From: Idiomarina fontislapidosi
GTDB lineage: Bacteria; Pseudomonadota; Gammaproteobacteria; Enterobacterales; Alteromonadaceae
DNA: 64,000 nucleotides
Direction of reading: 5' to 3'
Assembly: GCF_003226255.1 (NCBI RefSeq)
Contig: NZ_QJST01000003.1
Span: 1 to 64,000, forward strand
Of the stretch, positions 16,871 to 25,672 are shown piece after piece. A program made the position numbers and the translations under genes. Position 1 is the stretch's first letter. Each line of letters opens with the position of its first letter. The notes below the pieces were generated by a model that worked only from the letters and a program-made list of their open reading frames with translations, searched no databases and was not told where the DNA came from.

Positions 16871-18532
16871 ATGAGTGACGCTGACGATAAGTCATACGCA
16901 GAAGTGAACCAAGAGGCCTTGTATCGTATTTTTACGTTACCTGAGGCACCCGATTCAACGTTGAGTCGAATCGAGAAGGACTTGTCCGAAAACCTTTTAG
17001 GGTTTTTGGGTGATCACATTGTGGCAAAGGAAAAGCCGCTGCAGGATATCGAACGTGACTTCGAAAAAGCGTCTATCCCAGAAGACCCCCAGTTTGTTTC
17101 AGATCATACGGAGTTTCTGCTTGAGAAGTTGGTGGCGCATTCGGTACATACAGCGTCACCGAAGTTCATTGGGCATATGACTTCGGCGTTGCCTTACTTC
17201 CTGATGCCATTGGCTAAGCTGATGGTGGGTCTTAATCAGAACTTAGTCAAAATTGAAACCTCAAAAGCATTCACGCCGCTCGAACGTAATGTCATCGGCA
17301 TGTTGCACCATCTGGTCTATCAACGCGAATCTTCGTTTTACAACCGCTGGATGCACAGCGCACAACATTCGCTCGGTGCATTTTGCTCTGGCGGAACAAT
17401 TGCCAATATGACGGCCTTGTGGGTAGCGCGTAACCGATTGCTTAAACCCGATGGTGACTTTGCTGGAATTGCAGCAGAGGGCTTAGCGGCTGGGCTGGCG
17501 CATTATAACTATAAGCGTTTGGTCATATTGGTCTCGGAGCGTGGGCACTATTCTCTAAGTAAAGCGGCTGATGTCTTGGGGATAGGGCGGAAAAACCTGG
17601 TAGCGGTCGCAACCGATGCCAACAACCGAATCAAAGTGGACGCACTGAAACAAGCATGCCAAAACGTGCGTGAACAAGGCGGAGAAGTACTCTCGATAGT
17701 CGGTGTTGCCGGTACCACCGAGACCGGACATATTGACCCCTTAGCTGACATGGCCGACATTGCCGAACAATTGGGTATACACTTCCATGTCGATGCGGCG
17801 TGGGGTGGTGCCACCTTGCTGTCTAACGATTATCGACACTTGCTCAATGGTATCGAGCGTGCAGATAGCGTGACGATTGATGCACATAAACAAATGTATG
17901 TGCCAATGGGTGCGGGATTAGTGTTATTTAAAGATCCAGCCATGGTTAAGGCGATCGAACATCACGCGGAATATATTATTCGCCAAGGTTCAAAAGATTT
18001 GGGCTCACACACAATGGAAGGCTCTCGTCCCGGTATGGCGATGATGGTGTTTTCTGCCATGCATGTGATTGGGCGTCGTGGTTATGAGCTGCTTATCAAT
18101 AACAGCCTAGAGAAAGCGCGTTACTTTTCTCACTTAATAGCCGAGCAAGATGATTTTGAGGTGATTACCGAACCCGAGCTTTGCTTACTGACCTATCGCT
18201 TTGTGCCAAGACGAGTGAAACAAGCGCTTGCGGAGGCTAATGCTGAGCAAGTGGAGCGCCTAACACCGCACTTAAATGCACTGACTCGTTATATCCAAAA
18301 GCGTCAGCGTGAGAGTGGTCGTTCATTCGTATCGCGTACCAAGTTAACACCTGAGCATTATCATCGTGTACCTACGGTGGTATTCAGGGTCGTGTTGGCT
18401 AATCCGTTGACGACCCATGACATGTTACGCGAGATTATTGAAGAGCAACGTGAAATCGCTGAAAAGGCAACCAGCTTACGAGGCGCTCTGCATACTGAAA
18501 TGCGCGAGTTAGGCTTGATTCGGGACGCGTAG
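16871..18532 (+). CDS. panP: PLP-dependent aspartate 1-decarboxylase PanP
   Basis: A 553-residue group II pyridoxal-phosphate decarboxylase. The PLP site includes SGGTIANMTALW, HVDAAWGGATLLS and the lysine of TIDAHKQMYVPMG. It most resembles PanP, the enzyme of Vibrio and Alteromonadales that replaces PanD in making beta-alanine from aspartate. Context supports this: it converges on panC and panB, with its last 24 bases overlapping the 3' end of panC. A glutamate decarboxylase is a less likely alternative. Confidence 0.85.
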   Translation: MSDADDKSYAEVNQEALYRIFTLPEAPDSTLSRIEKDLSENLLGFLGDHIVAKEKPLQDIERDFEKASIPEDPQFVSDHTEFLLEKLVAHSVHTASPKFIGHMTSALPYFLMPLAKLMVGLNQNLVKIETSKAFTPLERNVIGMLHHLVYQRESSFYNRWMHSAQHSLGAFCSGGTIANMTALWVARNRLLKPDGDFAGIAAEGLAAGLAHYNYKRLVILVSERGHYSLSKAADVLGIGRKNLVAVATDANNRIKVDALKQACQNVREQGGEVLSIVGVAGTTETGHIDPLADMADIAEQLGIHFHVDAAWGGATLLSNDYRHLLNGIERADSVTIDAHKQMYVPMGAGLVLFKDPAMVKAIEHHAEYIIRQGSKDLGSHTMEGSRPGMAMMVFSAMHVIGRRGYELLINNSLEKARYFSHLIAEQDDFEVITEPELCLLTYRFVPRRVKQALAEANAEQVERLTPHLNALTRYIQKRQRESGRSFVSRTKLTPEHYHRVPTVVFRVVLANPLTTHDMLREIIEEQREIAEKATSLRGALHTEMRELGLIRDA

Positions 18533-19351
18533 ATTATCAATAAGGCGTGTGTTACCGAGTTTTGCCGCCGCTAGAATGACCCACTCCGATGCGTCACTCG
18601 ACGCCGGTGTGAGGTCATGCGCATTGCGCACTTCAAAGTAATCGACGTTAAAACCCTGCTGCTCCAGCTGTTGGCTTGCTTGCTGACACAGCGAGCTGAC
18701 CTGGGTGGCATCACGTAACTGCTGCTTCACCCAGCACAGTTGCTGATAAATATGACTCGCCTGGTGTCGCTGTGCATCGGATAAATAGCCATTTCGAGAA
18801 CTCATGGCAAGACCGGAGGGCTCCCTTTGAATGGCGGCTCCGACGACTTTCACCGGTAGCGAGAGATCGCTCGCCATTAAGCGAATCACCTGCAGTTGCT
18901 GAAAGTCCTTCTCACCGAATACCGCGATGTTGGGTTGCGCCATATTAAATAGCTTACACACGATTGTTGCTACGCCGGTAAAATGACCAGGTCGGCTGGC
19001 GCCACACAGAATATCACTGATGTCGGGCACTTCGACGCGGGTTTGCTGTTCGAGTCCGCGCGGGTAAACTTCTTGGACGGTTGGGGTGAAAACCGCGTGA
19101 GCACCGACTTCACTCAACAGGCGACAGTCTTGCTCTAAGGTACGCGGGTAGTTATCAAGATCTTCGCCAGCGCCAAACTGCATCGGGTTAACGAAGATAC
19201 TGACAACCACTTTTTCAGCGAGCGTTTGCGCTTTTCTAACCAAGCTCAAATGACCCTCGTGCAGATTACCCATGGTGGGCACTAACGCAACTGACGATGT
19301 CTGCTCAGAGCGCCACTGGCGCATACTTTTAAGATTTTTAAGTACTAACAC
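18509..19351 (-). CDS. panC: Pantothenate synthetase
   Basis: A 280-residue cytoplasmic enzyme that condenses pantoate with beta-alanine using ATP. The nucleotide motif MGNLHEGHLSL (HxGH) is at about 27-37, FGEKDFQQLQVI at about 145-156 and SSRNGYLS at about 180-187. The start is GTG at 19351, 2 bases after panB. The 3' end overlaps the convergent panP, which should supply its beta-alanine. Confidence 0.96.
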   Translation of the reverse strand: MLVLKNLKSMRQWRSEQTSSVALVPTMGNLHEGHLSLVRKAQTLAEKVVVSIFVNPMQFGAGEDLDNYPRTLEQDCRLLSEVGAHAVFTPTVQEVYPRGLEQQTRVEVPDISDILCGASRPGHFTGVATIVCKLFNMAQPNIAVFGEKDFQQLQVIRLMASDLSLPVKVVGAAIQREPSGLAMSSRNGYLSDAQRHQASHIYQQLCWVKQQLRDATQVSSLCQQASQQLEQQGFNVDYFEVRNAHDLTPASSDASEWVILAAAKLGNTRLIDNLRVPNQA

Positions 19352-19353
19352 AA

Positions 19354-20151
19354 CTAGCCCTCGTAGCTATGCTTCAATGCTGGAAACGCACCCGATTTTA
19401 CCTCGTCGGTAAACCGTCGAAAAGCGGCGTCAATGCCATCTGAACCAGCCAAAAAGTTCTTTGCAAATTTGGGCAGATAGTCACTGTTCATACCGAGCAT
19501 ATCGTGCATAACTAAAATTTGACCATCAGTGTCCGGTCCCGCGCCAATACCAATGGTCGGGATGCTGAGAGCTTGTGTGACACGCTTGCCGAGCGAGTTT
19601 GGAATGCATTCAAGCACAAGTAGCTGAGCACCTGCCGCCTCGAGTTGTTGGGCTTGCTCGATTAAATGCAGCGCTTGCGCCTCTTCTTTGCCTTGCACCC
19701 GATAACCACCTAAGACGTTTACCGACTGCGGTAATAATCCCAGGTGTGCACATACAGGAATGCCGCGCTCGGTTAAGGCTTTGACCGAATCGATGAGCCA
19801 ATCACCGCCTTCGAGTTTGACCATGTTAGCGCCGGCTTGCATAAGTTGAGTCGCATTCTTGAGTGTGTCGTCCAAGGTGCCGTAACTCATGAAAGGCATA
19901 TCGCTCATGACAAATGCGTCGGGGGCGCCACGACGCACACAAGCGGTGTGGTAAACCATATCGGTGATGGTGACGGGCACCGTTGATGACCGACCTTGTA
20001 CTACATTGCCCAAAGAGTCACCTACTAAGATGCAGTCGACGCCTTGCTCTGCCATAAGTTTGGCAAAACTCGCATCGTAAGCTGTCAGCGAAGCAATTTT
20101 CTCGCCTTGTTGTTTCTTTTTTTGTAGTTTGGCAATGGTCATCGCAGCCAT
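19354..20151 (-). CDS. panB: 3-methyl-2-oxobutanoate hydroxymethyltransferase
   Basis: A 265-residue enzyme that adds a hydroxymethyl group from methylene-THF to alpha-ketoisovalerate, the first pantothenate step. Family motifs are SLTAYDASFAKLM, VGDSLGNVVQG, MVKLEGGDW and GIGAGPDTDGQILVMHD. ATG 20151 has AAGGA 7 bases upstream; ATG 20142 is an alternative. It lies between folK and panC in one transcript. Confidence 0.96.
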   Translation of the reverse strand: MAAMTIAKLQKKKQQGEKIASLTAYDASFAKLMAEQGVDCILVGDSLGNVVQGRSSTVPVTITDMVYHTACVRRGAPDAFVMSDMPFMSYGTLDDTLKNATQLMQAGANMVKLEGGDWLIDSVKALTERGIPVCAHLGLLPQSVNVLGGYRVQGKEEAQALHLIEQAQQLEAAGAQLLVLECIPNSLGKRVTQALSIPTIGIGAGPDTDGQILVMHDMLGMNSDYLPKFAKNFLAGSDGIDAAFRRFTDEVKSGAFPALKHSYEG

Positions 20152-20161
20152 AGGGTTATCC

Positions 20162-20674
20162 TTAACTGAGCAAAGTCATAAGTTCAGAACGTGAGCATAA
20201 CACGGCAAGAGGCTCATCGGTAAGCGTCGCAAGTTGCTGCGATACGGTATGGTTATTTGGCAATTCGAGTTGCGGCGCGAATTCCGCTAAGGGTTGCAAT
20301 ACAAAGCGCCGCTCATAAATACCCGGGTGCGGTAATTTAAGCGCCTCGTCATCAGAGCGGATATCATCGAACAGAAGTAGATCTAAGTCGAGTGTGCGCT
20401 CTCCCCAATGACGAATGCGTTGGCGTCCAAACTCATCCTCAACTTGATGTAGCAAAGCTAAAAGTTGTGCCGCCGAGCGTGTATTACAGGCTACTTGGCA
20501 TACTGCGTTGACATAATCGGGTTGGTCTTGCGGACCCATTGGGCGAGAATGGTAGAGAGAGGACAGGTCAAGCAACCGCAATTCATCGGTGTGCGAGAGG
20601 CGGGCAAGCGCCTGCTTTAGTTGCTGCGCTGGGTCGCCTAAATTGGCTCCCAGCGCAATGTATGCATTACTCAT
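20162..20674 (-). CDS. folK: 2-amino-4-hydroxy-6-hydroxymethyldihydropteridine pyrophosphokinase
   Basis: A 170-residue kinase that pyrophosphorylates the pterin precursor of folate. ALGANLGDP is near the N-terminus, and the signature RHWGERTLDLDLLLFD at about 83-98 contains the metal-binding DLD. ATG 20674 is chosen because the family starts just before YIALGAN; the frame is open further upstream inside pcnB. Its start overlaps the pcnB stop by 8 bases. Confidence 0.95.
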   Translation of the reverse strand: MSNAYIALGANLGDPAQQLKQALARLSHTDELRLLDLSSLYHSRPMGPQDQPDYVNAVCQVACNTRSAAQLLALLHQVEDEFGRQRIRHWGERTLDLDLLLFDDIRSDDEALKLPHPGIYERRFVLQPLAEFAPQLELPNNHTVSQQLATLTDEPLAVLCSRSELMTLLS

Positions 20675-22034
20675 TACTCTCAGAGCCTTTAGGCTTTTTG
20701 CGCGAGCGTGGACGACGTCGGCGCTTTGGTCCTGTGCGCCCTGGCTTTTTACCAATGACTTTTGCCGGTGCTTTTTGTGCTTTAGTCCAAAACTGACTGA
20801 GTTCAATCAGTTCATCCGAACCTTCAATCTCTGCCCGTAACATCAAAAAGTCGTAAGCGGCTCTGAACTTTTTATGCTCAAGCACCTTCATCGCCTTGCC
20901 GCCGCGTGTGCTTTGTAGGCGTAGCTGTAATTGCCAAATATCTCTTACCGGTAGTGAGAACCGCTTAGGTAGCGCGACGGTTTGGCTTTGACGATCAACC
21001 ACATCGGCTGAAGCAATGTTAAGCGCATCCATCGGTGGTAGCCCAGACTCAGCCTCTAATTGCGAGCGACGTGCCTCCATCGGATACCACAGCATCACTG
21101 CAAGGAGATACGCAGGCGTGACACGCTGATCGTTATTAACACGCTTATCTGTGTCAGATAAGGCGCGCTCTATGAGCGCAATGGCAGGCGACTGCTCGTC
21201 TTTCAGGTACGTTTTAAGCACCGGGAACATTTGTTGAAACAGGTTATGTTTGACCATCATCTCGAAGTTTGCGCTGGCCTTACCCGCCATAAACATCTTC
21301 AAGAACTCATCGAACAGACGAGCGGGTGGAATATTTCTAAGCAACGCTGACATTTCGATGATGGGGTCCTGCACATGCTTATCCATTTGCATGTTGAGCT
21401 TTGTCGCAAAGCGTATTGCACGTAGCATGCGTACAGGATCCTCGCGGTAGCGCTGCTCGGGATCGCCTATCAGGCGTAAAACGCCCGCATCAAGATCCTT
21501 CTTACCACCGGCAAAGTCGTAAATGCAGAAGTCAGCAATGTTGTAATACATTGCATTTACGGTGAAATCACGACGCTCGGCGTCTTCCTCTATTGAGCCA
21601 TACACGTTATCGCGAACTAAGAAACCTTGCTCGTCGGTTTTTGCAACCGGCTGCTTGCGTGTTTGCGATGGTGCTTCTTCATCACCTTCTTCTTTGTGAT
21701 GACCACGGAAGGTGGCGACCTCAATAATGTCGCGCCCAAATACGATGTGGGCTAAGCGAAATCGTCTACCGATTAAGCGACAGTTGCGAAAGAGTCTTTT
21801 CACTTGTTCAGGCGTCGCATTAGTCGTGACGTCGAAATCTTTCGGTTGAATACCGAGTAATAGGTCGCGCACGCAGCCGCCCACTAAATAGGCGTCAAAG
21901 CCTGCATTGTGGAGGCGATACAAAACTTTAAGGGCGTTATCGCTTATGTCTTTGCGAGATATTGGATGCTGATCGCGCGTCAGCTTAGTTAGCTGTGGTA
22001 AACGGCTATTAGTGGGCTTTTTAAAGCTCGACAT
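20667..22034 (-). CDS. pcnB: Poly(A) polymerase I
   Basis: A 455-residue RNA polyadenylating enzyme of the class II nucleotidyltransferase family. The N-terminal signature LVGGCVRDLLLG plus DFDVTT (catalytic DxD) is at about 51-71, with RRFRLAHIVFG and RRDFTVNAMYYN following. The basic C-tail (KKPGRTGPKRRRRPRSRKK) is typical and distinguishes it from CCA-adding enzymes. A TATAAT box (22134-22129, minus strand) overlaps the gluQRS stop and could give pcnB-folK-panBC its own promoter, but no good -35 is seen. Confidence 0.94.
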   Translation of the reverse strand: MSSFKKPTNSRLPQLTKLTRDQHPISRKDISDNALKVLYRLHNAGFDAYLVGGCVRDLLLGIQPKDFDVTTNATPEQVKRLFRNCRLIGRRFRLAHIVFGRDIIEVATFRGHHKEEGDEEAPSQTRKQPVAKTDEQGFLVRDNVYGSIEEDAERRDFTVNAMYYNIADFCIYDFAGGKKDLDAGVLRLIGDPEQRYREDPVRMLRAIRFATKLNMQMDKHVQDPIIEMSALLRNIPPARLFDEFLKMFMAGKASANFEMMVKHNLFQQMFPVLKTYLKDEQSPAIALIERALSDTDKRVNNDQRVTPAYLLAVMLWYPMEARRSQLEAESGLPPMDALNIASADVVDRQSQTVALPKRFSLPVRDIWQLQLRLQSTRGGKAMKVLEHKKFRAAYDFLMLRAEIEGSDELIELSQFWTKAQKAPAKVIGKKPGRTGPKRRRRPRSRKKPKGSESNE

Positions 22035-22129
22035 TGCTCGCTCAGCTAGCTTTTTGAATTGCTTGATAATGACTGTTCTCCGCTTTACGTCTGCACGCTC
22101 ATGTTATTAGCGCGCGTATTGTACCTTTA

Positions 22130-23005
22130 TTATACGATCATTTGCCACTGTGATTGCCATTGTTGAACAGCGGCTTCTAAAAGTGAGTCAACACTATCGT
22201 AGTCTTTTGCTGACCCGATGTGGAGCGATAGAACCTCAGCTGCAGCGGCGAGGTTTGCTATTGCCTGTGTTGAGTCGATGGCTGGTGCGTGGTTTTGTTT
22301 ACTTAATTTACGTCCGTCTACGCCGGTAACCAATGGCAAATGTAGCCAGCGGGGTGTGCATCCCCCCAAGGTTTGCCACAATGTTGCCTGCCAAAAACTC
22401 GGGATCAATAAATCCGAACCTCGCACAATATCGGTGATGCCTTGTTCAAGATCGTCGACAACGACCGCTAACTGATAAGCAAACAACCCATCGCGCCGAC
22501 GCAGAATAAAGTCTTCTTGGGCAAATTCGATTTCTGCTTCGACACGCTGATGGCGACGATCAAACAGGTGAGTGTGTGGATTGTCGTTTTTAAAACGTAT
22601 CGCATAAGGTGCTGGGCGAGGTTGGCGCGTTCGGCAGTGGCCATTATAGTAATGTCCATGAGCGCGTATCTGCTTGCGACTGCAGTCGCACGCATAAGTG
22701 TGTTCTAGGATACTGTCGAGTACATCGGCATACGTCGTATCCCGTTGACTTTGATAAATAACAGGTTCATCCCACACCAAACCGTGCGCCTCAAGTTGAT
22801 CAAGGATTTGTCGGTCAGCTTCGGCGACCGCGCGCGTTTTATCAACATCTTCGATGCGTACGAGCCATTTGCCGAGGTGAGCACGCGCATCTAAGAAACT
22901 GCCCAGTGCTGCAACAAGTGAACCAAAGTGTAACGGACCTGAGGGGGTCGGTGCGAACCGACCCCGATAATGCGGTGATGACTGTGGTTGAATCGGCTTA
23001 AGCAC
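22130..23005 (-). CDS. gluQ: Glutamyl-Q tRNA(Asp) synthetase
   Basis: A 291-residue paralogue of the catalytic core of glutamyl-tRNA synthetase; it attaches glutamate to the queuosine of tRNA-Asp. The class I motif [13 protein letters not shown] is at about 18-30, the zinc site CDCSRK at about 101-106 with C further on, and GRKLSKQN is the KMSKS equivalent. It lacks an anticodon-binding domain, as expected. The start is GTG, overlapping the dksA stop by 8 bases. The dksA-gluQ pairing is widely conserved. Confidence 0.94.
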   Translation of the reverse strand: MLKPIQPQSSPHYRGRFAPTPSGPLHFGSLVAALGSFLDARAHLGKWLVRIEDVDKTRAVAEADRQILDQLEAHGLVWDEPVIYQSQRDTTYADVLDSILEHTYACDCSRKQIRAHGHYYNGHCRTRQPRPAPYAIRFKNDNPHTHLFDRRHQRVEAEIEFAQEDFILRRRDGLFAYQLAVVVDDLEQGITDIVRGSDLLIPSFWQATLWQTLGGCTPRWLHLPLVTGVDGRKLSKQNHAPAIDSTQAIANLAAAAEVLSLHIGSAKDYDSVDSLLEAAVQQWQSQWQMIV

Positions 23006-23450
23006 CGGTCATCTGTTTTTCTTTAATCTCTGCAAGAGTTTTACAATCGACGCATAAGTCGGCTGTTGGACGTGCTTCTAAGCGGCGAATACCAATCTCG
23101 ATGCCGCATGAGCCACAGAATCCGAAATCATCTTCTTCAATTTTTTGCAGAGTTTTCTCAATCTTTTTGATGAGCTTGCGTTCACGGTCGCGTGTGCGCA
23201 ACTCGATACTGAATTCTTCCTCTTGCGCGGCTCTATCGACCGGATCAGGGAAGTTTGCAGCTTCATCTTTCATATGGTGAACCGTACGGTCCACTTCCTG
23301 ACGTAATTGGCGGCGCCATTCTTCTAGAATCTTGCGAAAGTGAGCTAGCTGCTCATCATTCATGTATTCTTCGCCCGGCTTCTCTTGATACGGCTCTAGC
23401 CCGGCAAGCGCCAGGATGCCATGCGTTTTCTTCTTGCCCTCTGGCATCAT
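22998..23450 (-). CDS. dksA: RNA polymerase-binding transcription factor DksA
   Basis: A 150-residue regulator that binds the RNA polymerase secondary channel and works with ppGpp. A coiled coil spans about 40-110 with the acidic tip [11 protein letters not shown], and a four-Cys zinc finger follows (CGSCG ... CVDC). AGGAG lies 5 bases before paired ATG codons at 23450 and 23447. A promoter is seen upstream (23510-23538). Confidence 0.97.
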   Translation of the reverse strand: MMPEGKKKTHGILALAGLEPYQEKPGEEYMNDEQLAHFRKILEEWRRQLRQEVDRTVHHMKDEAANFPDPVDRAAQEEEFSIELRTRDRERKLIKKIEKTLQKIEEDDFGFCGSCGIEIGIRRLEARPTADLCVDCKTLAEIKEKQMTGA

Positions 23451-23509
23451 GGTTCTCCTACAGTTAATTCGCTGCTCTTAAATTAAACAAGCTGAAAAAA
23501 AGGACGCTA

Positions 23510-23538
23510 CATATAGCAGAAAGACCCACTTATGGCAA
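23510..23538 (-). promoter_or_regulatory. Sigma-70 promoter for dksA
   Basis: On the minus strand TTGCCA (23538-23533) and TATATG (23515-23510) are separated by 17 bases, and the -10 box is preceded by TGC, an extended -10. It lies in the 126-base gap between sfsA and dksA. Confidence 0.55.
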
Positions 23539-23576
23539 CGCCTTTTCGAACTTTTTGAGTAGTCATACAGCCTGTA

Positions 23577-24296
23577 TTATTCGTCACCCAGCACTATCGG
23601 GAGCACGCCGTTGGCTCGTATACCCTGCTCACTAATTTCGGTGTTGAGCGCATAAAATTCGACACCATTTTTCGCTGCTTTAATACAGGCGTTTGCGTAT
23701 TTTGGATCGATGTGAGCCGCAGGTTTTATCTGATCAGCTCCAGAGTGCATACAGACATATAGCATCACGGCACGATGCCCTTGAGCGCGCATATATTCTA
23801 ACTCCTGCACATGTTTAATAGCGCGCGCACTGACGGTGTCGGGAAAGTAGCCGCATTGCTGCTCTACTAACGTGACACTTTTAACCTCAACATAGCACTG
23901 GCGACCTTCGGTAGATTGACCTAACCAGTCAATCCGGCTGTTTTGTTCGCCATAGCGTTGCTCTGCTTGCCATACTGTAAAGTCATTGAGTTCTGGTATT
24001 ACGCCGTGCGCTAACGCCTCGCCTGCAACTTGGTTGGCACGTTGGGTGTTGATCACTATCCATTCATCAGCAAAGTTTTGCGCTAACTCCCAAGTCTTTG
24101 CATATTTGCGCTTGGGATTATCTGATACACTACACCATACTTTGTAGCCTGGTTCCGCGCAGCCTGTCATGGCGCCGGTATTTGGGCAGTGGACAGTTTC
24201 GATACTTTGGGGTTGGTTAGCAAATTCGATATCTGCTAAGAACCGTTTATATCGTTGGCGTAAAGTGCCCACCTCGAGTGGCTTGTTAAATTGCAT
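23577..24296 (-). CDS. sfsA: SfsA family DNA/RNA nuclease-like protein
   Basis: A 239-residue protein of the SfsA family, first linked to sugar fermentation in E. coli and now thought to be a nucleic-acid-binding protein with a nuclease-like fold. RYKRFLADIEF is near the N-terminus, and the core segments CPNTGAMTGC, SRIDWLG and CYVEVKSVTL are typical. ATG 24296 is chosen because GAGG lies 6-7 bases before it and the family begins M-x-F-x-x-PL; ATG 24308 is possible. It heads the dksA-gluQ-pcnB-folK-panBC block, as in many relatives. Confidence 0.91.
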   Translation of the reverse strand: MQFNKPLEVGTLRQRYKRFLADIEFANQPQSIETVHCPNTGAMTGCAEPGYKVWCSVSDNPKRKYAKTWELAQNFADEWIVINTQRANQVAGEALAHGVIPELNDFTVWQAEQRYGEQNSRIDWLGQSTEGRQCYVEVKSVTLVEQQCGYFPDTVSARAIKHVQELEYMRAQGHRAVMLYVCMHSGADQIKPAAHIDPKYANACIKAAKNGVEFYALNTEISEQGIRANGVLPIVLGDE

Positions 24297-24353
24297 GACC
24301 GTCCTCATAACCCTAAAGTAAACGCATCGACAAATTAATGGGAGATGATTCTG

Positions 24354-25652
24354 ATGTCTAGCTCAGTAAGTGTTTTTCTAACTTTGGATAAGCCTGCGGC
24401 GTTTTTAAAACAGTCGGTTTTAGTGAGTCACTCCGACCAAGGTGTCAATGTGCACATTGGCTCCGATAGTGTTGAAAATCTACGGAAAATTCAAAAAGCC
24501 GGGCGACACCTCGATGGTCAAGGCTATGCTTCAGTGCAACTCACCGGAGCTGGATGGGATCTTGAGAGTCAGTGGGCCTTTTACCAAGGCTTCAACTCAA
24601 CCATGTCAGATAACCAAGTCATTTGGAATGATACTGACCAAGGCGTCGTTGCGCAGCTTGATGATATGCGCGCTGCTAACCAATTTACTCGAGAGTTGGT
24701 GAACTTATCTGCCGAAGAAATCTATCCATTAAGCTTGGCTGAACGCGTGAGCGAACACCTTAAGAGTGTGGCGCCTGAACATGTGAGTGCGCGTTTTATC
24801 GTGGGCGACGAATTGAAGAACGAAGGCTGGATGGGTATTTATACCGTGGGCCGCGCTAGCCAACATGCGCCTGTATTGGCGGTGATTGACTACAATCCAA
24901 CGGGTGATGAAAATGCACCGGTCGACTACGCCTTGGTAGGTAAAGGCATTACTTACGATTCAGGTGGCTACAGCATTAAGCCAAGTGAAGGCATGTTGAG
25001 CATGAAGTGCGATATGGGCGGTGCGGCGACGCTCGCAGGCGCGCTGTCAACCGCTATTCGCCGAGGGCTTAACAAGCGCGTGAAGCTATTCTTGTGTTGC
25101 GCCGAGAACATGATCAGCGGCAAAGCCTACAAATTAGGTGACATCATTACCTATAAAAATGGTCTGCGCGTTGAAGTGGTCAATACTGACGCTGAAGGGC
25201 GTTTAGTGCTTGCCGACGGCCTAATGGCTGCGGGTGAAGCGGGTGCTAAGCAAGTCATTGATGCAGCCACGCTAACCGGAGCCGCGCAAATGGCGGTAGG
25301 CAACGAGTTTAATGCGGTGTTCAGTATTGATGAGCAGGCGGCTGCACGTGCACTAAACTGTGCGGCGCAAGAAAAGGAACTGTTATGGCGCTTGCCTCTA
25401 GCAACATGGCATATGGAAAACACGCCATCACCGTTTGCTGATTGCGCAAACAGTCGTCCTCAAAAAGGTGGCGGTGCCGGTGGCGCAAGCAATGCGGCGG
25501 GTTTCCTATTGCGTTTTGCGCCGAACGAGGGACAGGGCTGGTTACACTTTGACTTAGCTGGTGCTTATCAGAAATCGTCAACCTCCATGTGGGCCGCAGG
25601 TGCGACTGCAATGGGTGCTCGCACGATTGCTGCTACGCTATTAGCTGATTAA
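24354..25652 (+). CDS. pepB: Aminopeptidase B (M17 family)
   Basis: A 432-residue cytoplasmic metallo-aminopeptidase. The two-metal M17 centre is visible: GKGITYDSGGYSIK with the catalytic Lys/Asp, KCDMGGAA, and the signature NTDAEGRLVLAD. It aligns along its length with E. coli PepB (for example HTVGR and DYNPTGD). ATG 24354 is chosen because GGGAG is 9 bases upstream and directly abuts the alternative ATG at 24345. It is divergent from sfsA. Confidence 0.92.
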   Translation: MSSSVSVFLTLDKPAAFLKQSVLVSHSDQGVNVHIGSDSVENLRKIQKAGRHLDGQGYASVQLTGAGWDLESQWAFYQGFNSTMSDNQVIWNDTDQGVVAQLDDMRAANQFTRELVNLSAEEIYPLSLAERVSEHLKSVAPEHVSARFIVGDELKNEGWMGIYTVGRASQHAPVLAVIDYNPTGDENAPVDYALVGKGITYDSGGYSIKPSEGMLSMKCDMGGAATLAGALSTAIRRGLNKRVKLFLCCAENMISGKAYKLGDIITYKNGLRVEVVNTDAEGRLVLADGLMAAGEAGAKQVIDAATLTGAAQMAVGNEFNAVFSIDEQAAARALNCAAQEKELLWRLPLATWHMENTPSPFADCANSRPQKGGGAGGASNAAGFLLRFAPNEGQGWLHFDLAGAYQKSSTSMWAAGATAMGARTIAATLLAD

Positions 25653-25672
25653 TAAATGGTGAATAGGTCGTC

